This document shows positions 5,157-5,500 of a stretch of DNA of 5,500 nucleotides, in pieces (the first letter of the stretch is position 1; each line of letters starts with the position of its first letter). The stretch is taken from NCBI GenBank assembly GCA_945873715.1, contig CAMCFL010000251.1, positions 1 to 5,500 of the forward strand. The letters are read 5' to 3'. The stretch is from Akkermansia muciniphila. GTDB taxonomy: Bacteria > Verrucomicrobiota > Verrucomicrobiia > Limisphaerales > UBA9464. The notes beneath the pieces were generated by a model that was given only the letters and a program-made list of their open reading frames with translations, did no database searches and was not told the DNA's origin. The position numbers and the translations under genes are program-made.

Positions 5157-5500
5157 TCAGGCCCGGACGATTCCCTTCACCACCGAGCCCTTCACGTCGG
5201 TGAGCCGATGGTCGCGTCCGCCGTAGCGGTAGGTCAGTCGTTCGTGGTCGAGGCCGAGAAGATGCAGCAGCGTGGCGTGCAGGTCGTGGACGTGGACGGC
5301 ATTTTCCACGGCCTTCGATCCGTACTCGTCGGTGCTCCCGAATGAGTGGCCCGGCCGAACCCCTCCTCCCGCCATCCAGAAGGTGAAGCCCTTGGCGTTG
5401 TGATCGCGGCCGTCAGGGCGACGACTGTCCGGAGTGCGCCCGAACTCGCCCCCCCAGACGACCAGGGTATCGTCGAGCATCCCGCGCGATTGGAGGTCAG
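5157..5500 (-). CDS. DUF1501 domain protein, C-terminal part (runs off window)
   Basis: Only the last 113 or so residues are visible; the frame continues past position 5500 with no stop, so the N-terminus is outside. The sequence reads SRGMLDDTLVVWGGEFGRTP, then DGRDHNAKGFTFWMAGGGV, HDLHATLLHLLGLDHERLTY and the terminal RDHRLTDVKGSVVKGI. This is the characteristic end of DUF1501 (PF07394) proteins, which are alkaline phosphatase/sulfatase-superfamily relatives abundant in Planctomycetota and Verrucomicrobiota. They are usually exported by the Tat route and often found next to DUF1553/DUF1549 cytochrome-type genes. The visible Asp/His residues (in GRDHNAKGF and HDLH) are typical of the family. 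Biochemical function is not established. An internal ATG at 5480 is not taken as the start, because the homologous sequence clearly continues upstream of it. The 3' end faces the palindrome array. Confidence 0.9.
   Translation of the reverse strand, partial: DLQSRGMLDDTLVVWGGEFGRTPDSRRPDGRDHNAKGFTFWMAGGGVRPGHSFGSTDEYGSKAVENAVHVHDLHATLLHLLGLDHERLTYRYGGRDHRLTDVKGSVVKGIVRA

Overview
The window is GC-rich and reads as chromosomal DNA of a Verrucomicrobiota-like bacterium (the PVC group, possibly the Pedosphaera/Limisphaera side). Three things suggest this. There is a secreted DUF1080 protein and a DUF1501 protein, two families greatly expanded in Verrucomicrobiota and Planctomycetota. The spacers carry 9-bp-periodic inverted-repeat elements of a kind I associate with those genomes. 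Codon use is strongly GC-biased. The taxonomic call is inference, since there is no rRNA or marker gene here.

Layout. Positions 1-160 hold a terminator-like hairpin (13-32) and the leader of gene 1. Gene 1 (161-892, +) is a secreted DUF1080 / 3-keto-disaccharide hydrolase-like protein. Gene 2 (906-1856, +) follows after 13 bp and is a LOG-like Rossmann nucleotide-binding protein. A 139-bp inverted-repeat element (E1, 1886-2024) nearly fills the gap to the convergent gene 3 (2046-2987, -), a secreted endonuclease/exonuclease/phosphatase-fold protein. The 483-bp spacer upstream of gene 3 contains a REP-like hairpin (3039-3096), a region with an open but unconvincing frame, and a second inverted-repeat element (E2, 3315-3452). 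Gene 4 (3471-4457, +) is an SBF-like (YfeH-type) membrane transporter. The 699-bp spacer after it contains a third 138-bp element (E3, 4483-4620) and a tandem array with a 187-bp period (4697-5120). Each array copy opens with a 24-26-bp palindrome. Gene 5 (5157 to beyond 5500, -) is the C-terminal end of a DUF1501 protein.

How it fits together. Genes 1 and 2 are probably co-transcribed; the others look like single units. The DUF1080 and DUF1501 proteins and the secreted EEP protein fit an organism that processes polysaccharides and nucleic acids outside the cytoplasm, but nothing here shows them to be one pathway. The most unusual content is non-coding. Three elements of almost identical length (138-139 bp) share one plan: long inverted arms, each made of about three 9-bp units, enclosing smaller hairpins. 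Next to them lies a separate family of tandem palindromes. All of these lie in spacers, close to gene ends or starts, and none encodes a plausible protein.
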